Source: Escarpia spicata | Taxonomy: Eukaryota; Annelida; Polychaeta; Sabellida; Siboglinidae | Assembly: GCA_963995525.1 (NCBI GenBank) | Contig: OZ023207.1 | Coordinates: 4,294,491-4,358,490, forward strand | DNA: 64,000 nt | Direction of reading: 5' to 3' | Shown here: piece after piece, positions 39,401 to 50,195 of the stretch | How the letters are laid out: each line of letters starts with the position of its first letter | Position numbering within the stretch: position 1 is the first letter of the stretch | Program-made: the position numbers and the translations under genes | Notes under the pieces: generated by a model | Seen by the model: the letters and a program-made list of their open reading frames with translations, nothing else | Database searches by the model: none | What the model was told of the DNA's origin: nothing

Positions 39401-42400
39401 ACATGGATGAAGAAGACACAGTTGTACGACGTCGGACATGGATGTACAAGACACAGTTGTACGACGTCGGACATGGATGTACAAGACACAGTTGTACGAC
39501 GTCGGACATGGATGTAGAAGACACAGTTGTACGATTTCGGACATGGATGTAGAAGACACAATTGTACAGCGTCAGACATGGATGTACAAGACACAGTTGT
39601 ACGATGTCGGACATGGATGTACAAGACACAGTTGTACGATTTCGGACATGGATGTAGAAGACACAATTGTACGACGTCAGACATGGATGTACAAGACACA
39701 GTTGTATGATGTCGGACTTGGATTTAGAATACATAGTTGTACGATGTCGGACCTGGATGTTCAAGACACAGTTGTAAGATGTCGAACATGGATGTTCAAG
39801 ACACAGTTGTACGATGTCGGACATGGATGTACAAGACACCGTTGTACGACGTCAAACATGGATGGTCAAGACACAGTTGTACGACGTCAGACATGGATGC
39901 ACAAGTCACAGTTGTACGATGTCGGACATGGATGTAGAAGACACAGTTGTACGATGTCGGAAATGGATGTAGAAGACACAGTTGTACGATGTCGGACATG
40001 GATGTACAAGACACAGTTGTACGATGTCGGACATGGATGTACAAGACACAGTTGTACGACGTCGGACATGGATGTACAAGACACAGTTGTACGACGTCGG
40101 ACATGGATGTACAAGACACAGTTGTACGACGTTGGACATGGATGTAGAAGACACAGTTGTACGACGTCGGACATGGATGTAGAAGACACAGTTGTACGAT
40201 GTCGGACATGGATGTACAAGACACAGTTGTACGATGTCGGACATGGATATAGAAGACACAGTTGTACGACGTCGGACATGGATGTAGAAGACACAGTTGT
40301 ACGACGTCGGACATGGATGTAGAAGACACAGTTGTACGACGTCGGACATGGATGTAGAAGACACAGTTGTACGATGTCGGACATGGATGTAGAAGACACA
40401 GTTGTACGATGTCGGACATGGATGTACAAGACACAGTTGTACGATGTCGGACATGGATGTACAAGACACAGTTGTACGACGTCGGACATGGATGTACAAG
40501 ACACAGTTGTACGACGTCGGACATGGATGTACAAGACACAGTTGTACGACGTTGGACATGGATGTAGAAGACACAGTTGTACGACGTCGGACATGGATGT
40601 AGAAGACACAGTTGTATGATGTCGGACATGGATGTACAAGACACAGTTGTACGATGTCGGACATGGATGTACAAGACACAGTTGTACGATGTCGGACATG
40701 GATATAGAAGACACAGTTGTACGACGTCGGACATGGATGTAGAAGACACAGTTGTACGATGTCGGACATGGATGTAGAAGACACAGTTGTACGACGTCGG
40801 ACATGGATGTAGAAGACACGGTTGTACGATGTCGGACATGGATGTACAAGACACAGTTGTACGATGTCGGACATGGATGTAGAAGACACAGTTGTACGAT
40901 GTCGGACATGGATGTAGAAGACACAGTTGTACGATGTCGGATATGGATGTAGAAGACACAGTTGTACGACGTCGGACATGGATGTAGAAGACACAGTTGT
41001 ACGATGTCGGACATGGATGTACAAGACACAGTTGTACGACGTCGGACATGGATGTAGAAGACACAGTTGTACGATGTCAGACATGGATGCACAAGACACA
41101 GTTGTACGATGTCGCACATGGATGTACAAGACACAGTTGTACGATGTCGGACATGGATGTAGAAGACACAGTTGTACGATGTCGGACATGGATGTAGAAG
41201 ACACAGTTGTACGACGTCAGACATGGATGCACAAGACACAGTTGTACGATGTCGGACATGGATGTACAAGACACAGTTGTACGATGTCGGACATTGATGT
41301 AGAAGACACAGTTGTACGACGTCAGACATGGATGTAGAAGACACAGTTGTACGATGTCGGACATGGATGTACAAGACACAGTTGTATGATGTCAGACATG
41401 GATGTAGAAGACACAGTTGTACGACGTCAGACATTGGTGTACAAGACACAGTTGTTCGATATCGGACATGGATGTACAAGGCACAGTTGTACGACGTCAA
41501 ACATGGATTGTCAAGACACAGTTGTACGATGTCGGACATGGATGCTCAAGACACAGTTGTACGATGTCGGACATGGATGTACAAGGCACAGTTGTACGAT
41601 GTCGGACATGGATGTACACGACACAGTTGTACGACGTCGGACATGGATGGTCAAGACACAGTTGTACGACGTCAGACATGGATGCACAAGACACAGTTGT
41701 ACGATGTCGGACATGGATGTAGAAGACACAGTTGTACGATGTCGGACATGGATGTAGAAGACACAGTTGTACGACGTCAGACATGGATGTACAAGACACA
41801 GTTGTACGACGTCGGACATGGATGAAGAAGACACAGTTGTACGACGTCAGACATGGATGTACAAGACACAGTAGTAAGATGTCGGACATGGATGTACAAG
41901 GCACAGTTGTACGATGTCGGACATGGATGTACACGACACAGTTGTACGACGTCGGACATGGATGGTCAAGACACAGTTGTACGACGTCAGACATGGATGC
42001 ACAAGACACAGTTGTACGATGTCGGACATGGATGTAGAAGACACAGTTGTACGATGTCGGACATGGATGTAGAAAACACAGTTGTACGACGTCAGACATG
42101 GATGTACAAGACACAGTTGTACGACGTCGGACATGGATGAAGAAGACACAGTTGTACGACGTCAGACATGGATGTACAAGACACAGTTGTACGATGTCGG
42201 ACATGGATATAGAAGACACAGTTGTACGATGTCGGACATGGATTTAGAAGACATAGTTGTACGATGTCGGACCTGGATGTTCAAGACACAGTTGTACGAT
42301 GTCGGACATGGATGTTCAAGACACAGTTGTACGATGTCGGACATGGATGTTCAAGACACAGTTGTACGATGTCAGACATGGATGTACAAGACACAGTTGT

Positions 42401-42967
42401 ACGACGTCAAACATGGATGGTCAAGACACCGTTGTACGACGTCAGACATGGATGCACAAGACACAGTTGTACGATGTCGGACATGGATGTACAAGACACA
42501 GTTGTACGATGTCAGACATGGATGTACAAGACACAGTTGTACGATGTCGGACATGGATGTAGAAGACACAGTTGTACGACGTCGGACATGGATGTACAAG
42601 ACACAGTTGTACGACGTCGGACATGGATGAAGAAGACACAGTTGTACGACGTCGGACATGGATGAAGAAGACACAGTTGTACGACGTCGGACATGGATGT
42701 ACAAGACACAGTTGTACGACGTCGGACATGGATGTACAAGACACAGTTGTACGACGTCGGACATGGATGTAGAAGACACAGTTGTACGATTTCGGACATG
42801 GATGTAGAAGACACAATTGTACAGCGTCAGACATGGATGTACAAGACACAGTTGTACGATGTCGGACATGGATGTACAAGACACAGTTGTACGATTTCGG
42901 ACATGGATGTAGAAGACACAATTGTACGACGTCAGACATGGATGTACAAGACACAGTTGTATGATGT
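15421..42967. repeat. Higher-order repeat blocks of the satellite
   Basis: A rare unit, 'tcggacttggattta', marks equivalent positions at 15,421, 18,431, 21,511, 24,766, 27,532, 30,787, 32,537, 35,792, 39,712 and 42,967. The spacings are 3,010, 3,080, 3,255, 2,766, 3,255, 1,750, 3,255, 3,920 and 3,255 bp, or 86, 88, 93, 79 (plus 1 base), 93, 50, 93, 112 and 93 units. The unit order between marks is the same apart from block losses or gains, so a 93-unit, 3,255-bp higher-order repeat is the dominant form. Confidence 0.92.
25352..25420. repeat. Satellite unit with a one-base insertion
   Basis: At about 25,385-25,391 the usual 'cacagttgtacgac' reads 'cacagtttttacgac', one base longer. It shifts the register of all later units relative to earlier ones and is absent from the other higher-order copies. 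Confidence 0.9.
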
Positions 42968-45174
42968 CGGACTTGGATTTAGAATACATAGTTGTACGAT
43001 GTCGGACCTGGATGTTCAAGACACAGTTGTAAGATGTCGAACATGGATGTTCAAGACACAGTTGTACGATGTCGGACATGGATGTACAAGACACCGTTGT
43101 ACGACGTCAAACATGGATGGTCAAGACACAGTTGTACGACGTCAGACATGGATGCACAAGTCACAGTTGTACGATGTCGGACATGGATGTAGAAGACACA
43201 GTTGTACGATGTCGGAAATGGATGTAGAAGACACAGTTGTACGATGTCGGACATGGATGTACAAGACACAGTTGTACGATGTCGGACATGGATGTACAAG
43301 ACACAGTTGTACGACGTCGGACATGGATGTACAAGACACAGTTGTACGACGTCGGACATGGATGTACAAGACACAGTTGTACGACGTTGGACATGGATGT
43401 AGAAGACACAGTTGTACGACGTCGGACATGGATGTAGAAGACACAGTTGTACGATGTCGGACATGGATGTACAAGACACAGTTGTACGATGTCGGACATG
43501 GATATAGAAGACACAGTTGTACGACGTCGGACATGGATGTAGAAGACACAGTTGTACGACGTCGGACATGGATGTAGAAGACACAGTTGTACGACGTCGG
43601 ACATGGATGTAGAAGACACAGTTGTACGATGTCGGACATGGATGTAGAAGACACAGTTGTACGATGTCGGACATGGATGTACAAGACACAGTTGTACGAT
43701 GTCGGACATGGATGTACAAGACACAATTGTACGACGTCGGACATGGATGTACAAGACACAGTTGTACGACGTCGGACATGGATGTACAAGACACAGTTGT
43801 ACGACGTTGGACATGGATGTAGAAGACACAGTTGTACGACGTCGGACATGGATGTAGAAGACACAGTTGTATGATGTCGGACATGGATGTACAAGACACA
43901 GTTGTACGATGTCGGACATGGATGTACAAGACACAGTTGTACGATGTCGGACATGGATATAGAAGACACAGTTGTACGACGTCGGACATGGATGTAGAAG
44001 ACACAGTTGTACGATGTCGGACATGGATGTAGAAGACACAGTTGTACGACGTCGGACATGGATGTAGAAGACACGGTTGTACGATGTCGGACATGGATGT
44101 ACAAGACACAGTTGTACGATGTCGGACATGGATGTAGAAGACACAGTTGTACGATGTCGGACATGGATGTAGAAGACACAGTTGTACGATGTCGGATATG
44201 GATGTAGAAGACACAGTTGTACGACGTCGGACATGGATGTAGAAGACACAGTTGTACGATGTCGGACATGGATGTACAAGACACAGTTGTACGACGTCGG
44301 ACATGGATGTAGAAGACACAGTTGTACGATGTCAGACATGGATGCACAAGACACAGTTGTACGATGTCGGACATGGATGTACAAGACACAGTTGTACGAT
44401 GTCGGACATGGATGTAGAAGACACAGTTGTACGATGTCGGACATGGATGTAGAAGACACAGTTGTACGACGTCAGACATGGATGCACAAGACACAGTTGT
44501 ACGATGTCGGACATGGATGTACAAGACACAGTTGTACGATGTCGGACATTGATGTAGAAGACACAGTTGTACGACGTCAGACATGGATGTAGAAGACACA
44601 GTTGTACGATGTCGGACATTGATGTAGAAGACACAGTTGTACGACGTCAGACATGGATGTACAAGACACAGTTGTATAATGTCAGACATGGATGTAGAAG
44701 ACACAGTTGTACGACGTCAGACATTGGTGTACAAGACACAGTTGTTCGATATCGGACATGAATGTAGAAGACACAGTTGTACGACGTCGGACATGGATGT
44801 AGAAGACACAGTTGTACGATTTCGGACATGGATGTAGAAGACACAATTGTACGACGTCAGACATGGATGTACAAGACACAGTTGTACGATGTCGGACATG
44901 GATGTACAAGACACAGTTGTACGATGTCGGACATGGATTTAGAAGACATAGTTGTACGATGTCGGACATGGATGTTCAAGACACAGTTGTAAGATGTCGG
45001 ACATGGATGTTCAAGACACAGTTGTACGATGTCGGACATGGATGTTCAAGACACAGTTGTAAGATGTTGGACATGGATGTTCAAGACACAGTTGTAAGAT
45101 GTTGGACATGTATGTAGAAGACACAGTTGTACGATGTCGGACATGGATGTTCAAGACACAGTTGTAAGATGTTG

Positions 45175-45258
45175 GACATCCGTGTGTCCAACGTCGTACA
45201 ACTGTGTCTTCTACATCCATGTCCGAAATCGTACAACTGTGTCTTCTACATCCATGGC
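45175..45258 (-). repeat. Inverted satellite units near the right edge
   Basis: From about 45,180 to 45,255 the unit runs backwards: 'acgtcgtacaactgtgtctt', then 'ctacatccatgtccgaaatc', then 'ctacatccatg'. At 45,256 it flips back through 'catccatg-g-catggatg', giving a palindrome whose arms stay matched for roughly 25-30 bases with only a one-base spacer, and match more loosely beyond. About two units are inverted. Everywhere else the array is head-to-tail. Confidence 0.9.
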
Positions 45259-45641
45259 ATGGATGTAGAAGACACAATTGTACGACGTCAGACATGGATG
45301 TACAAGACACAGTTGTACGATGTCGGACATGGATGTACAAGACACAGTTGTACGATGTCGGACATGGGTGTACAAGACACAGTTGTACGATGTCGGACAT
45401 GGATGTACAAGACACAGTTGTACGATGTCGGACATGGATGTACAAGACACAGTTGTACGATGTCGGACATGGATGTACAAGACACAGTTGTACGACGTTG
45501 GACATGGATGTAGAAGACACAGTTGTACGACGTCGGACATGGATGTAGAAGACACAGTTGTACGACGTCGGACATGGATGTAGAAGACACAGTTGTACGA
45601 CGTTGGACATGGATGTAGAAGACACAGTTGTACGACGTTGT

Positions 45642-45690
45642 TAGATGTCCTGCGACTTCTCTGTGCCACTGTGCAATTGTGTTTTTCCCG
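45642..45690 (-). mobile_element. Truncated tRNA-like SINE head at the right edge
   Basis: On the minus strand the text 'gcacagtggcacagagaag' followed by 'tcgcaggacatctaac' looks like the start of a tRNA-headed SINE (box A 'tggcacagag'), cut off by the satellite after about 40 bases. Orientation is the same as for the SINE on the left edge. It is short, so identity is tentative. Confidence 0.45.
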
Positions 45691-46000
45691 GAGATCTGTA
45701 TGATCCTCATTTTTAACATAAATATTTTGAAGGTATCATAACCGCACATTTGTTTTTATTAAACCCAAAATGTTGTTCGCAATTCATTACACTACCCCAC
45801 GAAATGTTAAAATTGTAAACAAAACATTCATATTTTTAAGTAACTTGTCTTTATTCGAAATGAAAAGGCAGGCGTGAATAACAGTAATTTGTTTTTTTGA
45901 AGTTCGGGGGGCAAACTTGGTTCACACTCAAACAAGACTTGATTAAGCGATTGTTATTCTAATAACGACGACCAATTGCATGAACGTTGACTGTAACGTG
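45691..46000. other. No gene seen
   Basis: AT-rich spacer between the satellite and the 39-bp array, with no supported feature. Confidence 0.5.
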
Positions 46001-46976
46001 GTAGACTATGGAGCTATAATAAGGTCCCTTTAGAAAGGAAAAGACTATGGCGCTATAATAATGTCCCTTTAGAAAGGAACAGACTATGTCGCTATAATAA
46101 GGTCCCTTTAGAAAGGAACAGACTATGGCGCTATAATAAGGTCCCTTTAGAAAGGAACAGACTATGTCGCTATAATAAGGTCCCTTTAGAAAGGAACATA
46201 CTATGTCGCTATAATAAGGTCCCTTTAGAAAGGAACAGACTATGGCGCTATAATAAGGTCCCTTTAGAAAGGAACAGACTATGTCGCTATAATAAGGTCC
46301 CTTTAGAAAGGAACAGACTATGGCGCTATAATAAGGTCCCTTTAGAAAGGAACAGACTATGTCGCTATAATAAGGTCCCTTTAGAAAGGAACAGACTGTG
46401 TCGTTATAATAAGGTCCCTTTAGAAAGGAACAGACTATGGCGCTATAATAAGGTCCCTTTAGAAAGGAACAGACTATGTCGTTATAATAAGGTCCCTTTA
46501 GAAAGGAACAGACTATGGCGCTATAATAAGGTCCCTTTAGAAAGGAACAGACTATGGCGCTATAATAAGGTCCCTTTAGAAAGGAACAGACTATGTCGTT
46601 ATAATAAGGTCCCTTTAGAAAGGAACAGACTATGGCGCTATAATAAGATCCTTTTTTGAAAAGAACAGACTATGACGCTATAAGAAGGTCGCTTTAGAAA
46701 GGAACAAACTGTGTCGCTATAATTAGGTCCCTTTAGAAAGAAACAGACTATGGCGCTATAATAAGGTCCCTTTAGAAAGGAACAGACTATGGCGCTATAA
46801 TAAGATCCTTTTTTGAAAAGAACAGACTATGACGCTATAAGAAGGTCGCTTTAGAAAGGAACAAACTGTGTCGCTATAATTAGGTCCCTTTAGAAAGAAA
46901 CAGACTATGGCGCTATAATAAGGTCCCTTTAGAAAGGAAAATACTATGTCGATATAATAAGGTCCCTTTAGAAATG
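46001..46976. repeat. 39-bp tandem array, 25 copies
   Basis: The unit contains 'ggtccctttagaaaggaaca' followed by 'gactatggcgctataataa'. ggcgct and gtcgct (or gtcgtt) variants often alternate, hinting at a 78-bp dimer. A 157-bp block with the odd 'aagatccttttttg' unit is duplicated (46,645 and 46,802). The ends are slightly diverged. Confidence 0.95.
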
Positions 46977-47888
46977 ATGACCATACAACATGTGTCGATA
47001 TACGAGAGCGGCTATATACGTATTACAATTACATGGTGAGAACACCACATTTTATTGATGCAGATGCATCGGTGTACCACTGCAATGATACACCGGTTAG
47101 GTGTATCACAGTTTGTTTTAGTACAGTCGCATTGCTTGTCATCTATCAACCTAATTATAGATGACAACAAATTGGTATGGAAAATTAGGCATCATGTACA
47201 GTCTGTCAACACTAGTTTCTGCTTAGTGTTAGTGGCAACATGGTCGTTACATATTTAGTACAAATGGCTACGAATAACTGCTGCTACTTGTTCTTTAAGT
47301 TAAATCGTCGTCTTTTCAGCAACAAGGATATGCGCAGGGGTAGAACCGATTGTTAAATATGAAGTCCTTCACAGCTCCACACCTTCTCTGATATCATATC
47401 ACTCCGTCCTCTGACATCACGTCACCTCCTCCGTGCAACTGCATCTGCAAACGAAACACAAATCTCGTGATCTGCTATGAATTCAAAACGACTTTAATTC
47501 GTCGTTGTTAAATGTCCATTTATTCTATCCTAGTTGCAAATGGAAGCATTCAACACACTAGCGTAGGGTACGACTAACGCCAGGAATATATTGCATTTTT
47601 CGAATGACTCGAACAGACACTACCCGACCCGACCCGACCAGATCAAACCAGACTCACACCGATTGCAGTGCATACACCATAACGACTGAGTCAGACTTGA
47701 CGCCAGCGTGACTTCACAGTCACGTAAACTTAACTATTTTCGACTACATCAGACTGACACCGACTAGCCCCAATTACAACCGGACGCGTTGATACTCTAG
47801 CCGATTGATACCGACCCGACCGGACGAAACCAACACCGACCGGTCTGGTTTGTTTGGGCGATAATAGATCAATGTATCCTGGCCTTAA
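46977..47888. other. No gene; ccgac-rich patch
   Basis: No supported gene. At 47,610-47,840 short 'ccgac', 'accgac' and 'gaccag' words recur irregularly, a degenerate simple repeat. A good minus-strand splice acceptor shape (pyrimidine tract then cag) lies at 47,445-47,448 but leads to a stop within eight codons. Confidence 0.45.
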
Positions 47889-47962
47889 CATATATATATA
47901 TATTGTATATATATATGTATATATATATATATATATATATACAATATATATATATATATATA
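47889..47962. repeat. (AT)n tract with internal symmetry
   Basis: About 74 bases of AT alternation interrupted symmetrically by ttgt, tgt and acaa, so it can fold back on itself. Confidence 0.9.
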
Positions 47963-48009
47963 GTATTCCGTGTTTTGTTCAAACATGTTTCCAACAACAC
48001 CATAAATTT

Positions 48010-48085
48010 CGTCATGTGGTTAGTTGTCTCTGCAGATCGAACGATAACGTGCTGATCGCTGGATCGAACCCCGTAAACGCACGAT
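48010..48085 (+). mobile_element. Possible tRNA-like SINE relic
   Basis: 'tgtggttagttgtctc' (box A-like, about 48,015) and 'ggatcgaacccc' (box B-like, about 48,061) stand about 45 bases apart. They are flanked upstream by the AT tract. Arms do not pair well, so this is not a functional tRNA. Confidence 0.35.
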
Positions 48086-48089
48086 GGCT

Positions 48090-49205
48090 TCATACTCTTT
48101 TATTTATTTATATCAATGTTTCTATTGTATTTAGCTAATCCACATATAGTATTAGTGGAGGGGGCAATATATTAGAGTTGGGCTTATGGCAAACTTTCTA
48201 AATGTTTTCTCCTGGGTCTTAGCAAAAAGAAAACTGTTGTTGCATTGACTCACATATACTTTGAACAAAGGTGATATGTATTGTTTTAACTAAAAACCTC
48301 ATATTAGAATGCGAAGATGATTGTTTCAAACATTCAACCATTGGTGTCATAATAAATATGTTGCTAACAAAATGACACTCGTGACTTGACTGGGTAAGGT
48401 AATGTTTCCTTCTCAGGACATCAACATCAGATTCTGCACAAATAAAGATGAACAAACTGGCTTCAAATTAGCAAGAGGGGTGTCTACTGGTGTCCCAATA
48501 GCAACACGCTGCAATTAAATATTTTCTTTACAGTGGTGCTCTAATATATATTGTTAGGGCAAAAGCCGCTAATACTTTATAGAATAAGAGACTGTTTTGA
48601 TCAATAAATCAATGCCACTGCCCATACAAAGGAACACAATGACTGGCCATGACCAGGAGTAATATCTCGAAAAGTGCCGCAATAGCAAAAGAAACTGTTG
48701 AAACAAATTTGTATAAAGCTTTGTAATGTATATGCAGGACAAAACCGCCAGTAAATCAATATACGAACCCACACGTAAGTGCAAATTGGCTCTAGATGTC
48801 CACAAATGCTCTCGTAAGTTTCACAATAACATTACACAAATTAATGTAATTTGGATAAGGGGCTACACTGTTAACGTAATATATATTAGTGTGTACCAAT
48901 TTAAGAAAATAGGCACCAAGTAACGTTGGACGGTTGGTAATTTGTTGGCCAAGAAATTAACACATGCACCCACAGCATGATGGGTATTGTCGATGAGAAA
49001 TGTCATTGGGTACCACAGTAGCAAACACTATGCAATACGATAACATTGTACCTTAATAATGGTAATAATAATAATAATAATCATAGTAATGTGTATGTGT
49101 TGTCAAAATCGTATAAGCGCCTTTACATGGTGACGGTTTGGGTTGGCAGCTAATAAGAGCAAGGTGTGAGAGAGTGGGCAGAAACATATTAACATCGGCA
49201 TGTAC
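48090..49205. other. No gene seen
   Basis: AT-rich with short open frames only. It lies downstream of the last visible exon of the lectin-like gene and is probably its next intron or flank. Confidence 0.45.
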
Positions 49206-49212
49206 GATCTCA

Positions 49213-49252
<40 letters not shown>

Positions 49253-49283
49253 CTCTCTCTCTCACACACACACACACACACAA
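49206..49283. repeat. Compound microsatellite (ACGC)n (CT)n (AC)n
   Basis: About 12 ACGC units, then CT units, then about 10 AC units. It begins 29 bases downstream (gene sense) of the exon that ends at 49,312. Confidence 0.95.
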
Positions 49284-49311
49284 ACAAGTAAGCCTCCAAT
49301 ATTACGCATAC

Positions 49312-49527
49312 CAAATCTTTTCGGTAACCCGTAAACACCGACTTCACAGAGGGAGAAGACGTCGTCTGGATTGTTAGAGAAGATCAGCACTGTGTTCCCC
49401 ATCACTGGTTGCATACATTCCACGTAGATGGTCTCGCCCGTCTCAATTTCTCTGTAGACAATTCTGCATATCCTCTTAGGGTTTTTATTCGGAAGTACAG
49501 CCACGGTGAAGTTGTGCAACTCCCAGC
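49312..49527 (-). CDS. FTP/F-type-lectin-like domain, second-half exon
   Basis: This 216-nt minus-strand exon has an acceptor of quality ctcgttgccttatttccag (AG at 49,528-49,529) and a donor g|gtatgcg (GT at 49,310-49,311). It starts and ends in phase 1. The 71 whole codons read WELHNFTVAVLP, then KRICRIVYREIETGETIYVECMQPVMG, and close with FSLCEVGVYG. That order (NFTV strand, a Cys, 'G.TI.V.C..P..G', terminal LCEVEVYG-like strand) is the C-terminal half of the fucolectin/tachylectin-4/pentraxin-1 (FTP) beta-jellyroll. It joins 53,147-53,356 with a shared Gly codon (g|gc). FTP domains are extracellular and are often fused to EGF repeats or receptor phosphatases in molluscs, so the rest of the protein is probably larger. 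The full gene is not visible. Confidence 0.85.
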
Positions 49528-50195
49528 CTGGAAATAAGGCAACGAGATCCATAATGCGATGGTTTGGGTCATGCGAACATCATTGTAGTATCCACACACA
49601 TTGTTTTCTTTTCAACAGTTATTTGAATGCACGTACTGGGCTAATGCTTGGGGCGACACAGACCTTAACAAAATAACTCAAGCATAGAACATATGCAATG
49701 TAGATGCCGTCACATACAAAACTAGGAACGAGGGATTCCACAACAGAATCAAGCACGACATCGGAAAATATGAAGGCATCGCTGCCACAATGAGAATACG
49801 CAAGCTAAATGGATATGCCAATTGGCTTTGTGAATGTCGTCCACGAATGTACGATGAGGCAGAATAGAGGAAGACAAGGACATATTAGGGCGAACAATAT
49901 CACTTAATCGACAAGGTTCTGTTTCCATGAAAAGGGGAAGGTGGAAAGTGAGAGAGAGGATGTGAGTTCGTCACCACACGTTAACCAACGACTACATGTG
50001 GTGACGTGATAGAAGTCGTGTGGTGGGACTGGAGTGTTCCATTGGATATGTTCTCCACAAGCTATCTGATTTCATGTACTGGAGTGATTTAATTACATAT
50101 GTTCACGAATTATGGACAGCCAGAATACGAATAAGCTGAAAAGGAATATTTGGTGAGAAGCCGGTTGAGATGGGCAGGCCTCATGGTAAGGATGG

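Larger units (their letters stand above)
12996..45641. repeat. Giant 35-bp satellite array, about 930 copies
   Basis: The unit reads 'gacgtcggacatggatg' followed by 'tacaagacacagttgtac' (last base pair shared with the next unit's start; period exactly 35). Common alternatives are gatgtc for gacgtc, tcaga for tcgga, and tagaag, cacaag, gtcaag or ctcaag for tacaag. Marker variants stay spaced by exact multiples of 35 for about 28 kb, with one net one-base insertion near 25,387. The consensus contains no stop codon in any of six frames, which creates the many long open frames on both strands. Plus-strand stops come from the tagaag variant, minus-strand stops from the tcaga variant. I see no start context, splicing or coding-type substitution pattern, so no gene is called. 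The array lies between tRNA-like SINE heads on both sides. Confidence 0.98.

Noticed and set aside
12996..45641. CRISPR array
   Set aside because: The 35-bp units are contiguous with no spacers, and the DNA is eukaryotic.
12857..45749. Dozens of open frames of 60-591 codons on both strands across the satellite, including repeated MSDIVQLC- and MYDVGHG-type peptides
   Set aside because: They follow directly from a 35-bp unit without stop codons and appear in every frame on both strands. There is no single conserved frame, start context or splice structure.
47422..47448. Possible last exon of the lectin-like gene (acceptor tgtgtttcgtttgcag, phase-compatible, stop after seven codons)
   Set aside because: Too short to distinguish from chance, and no conserved residues.
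48219..48455. 78-codon minus-strand frame near the lectin-like gene
   Set aside because: No homology, no splice sites in matching phase, and AT-rich composition like the surrounding non-coding DNA.
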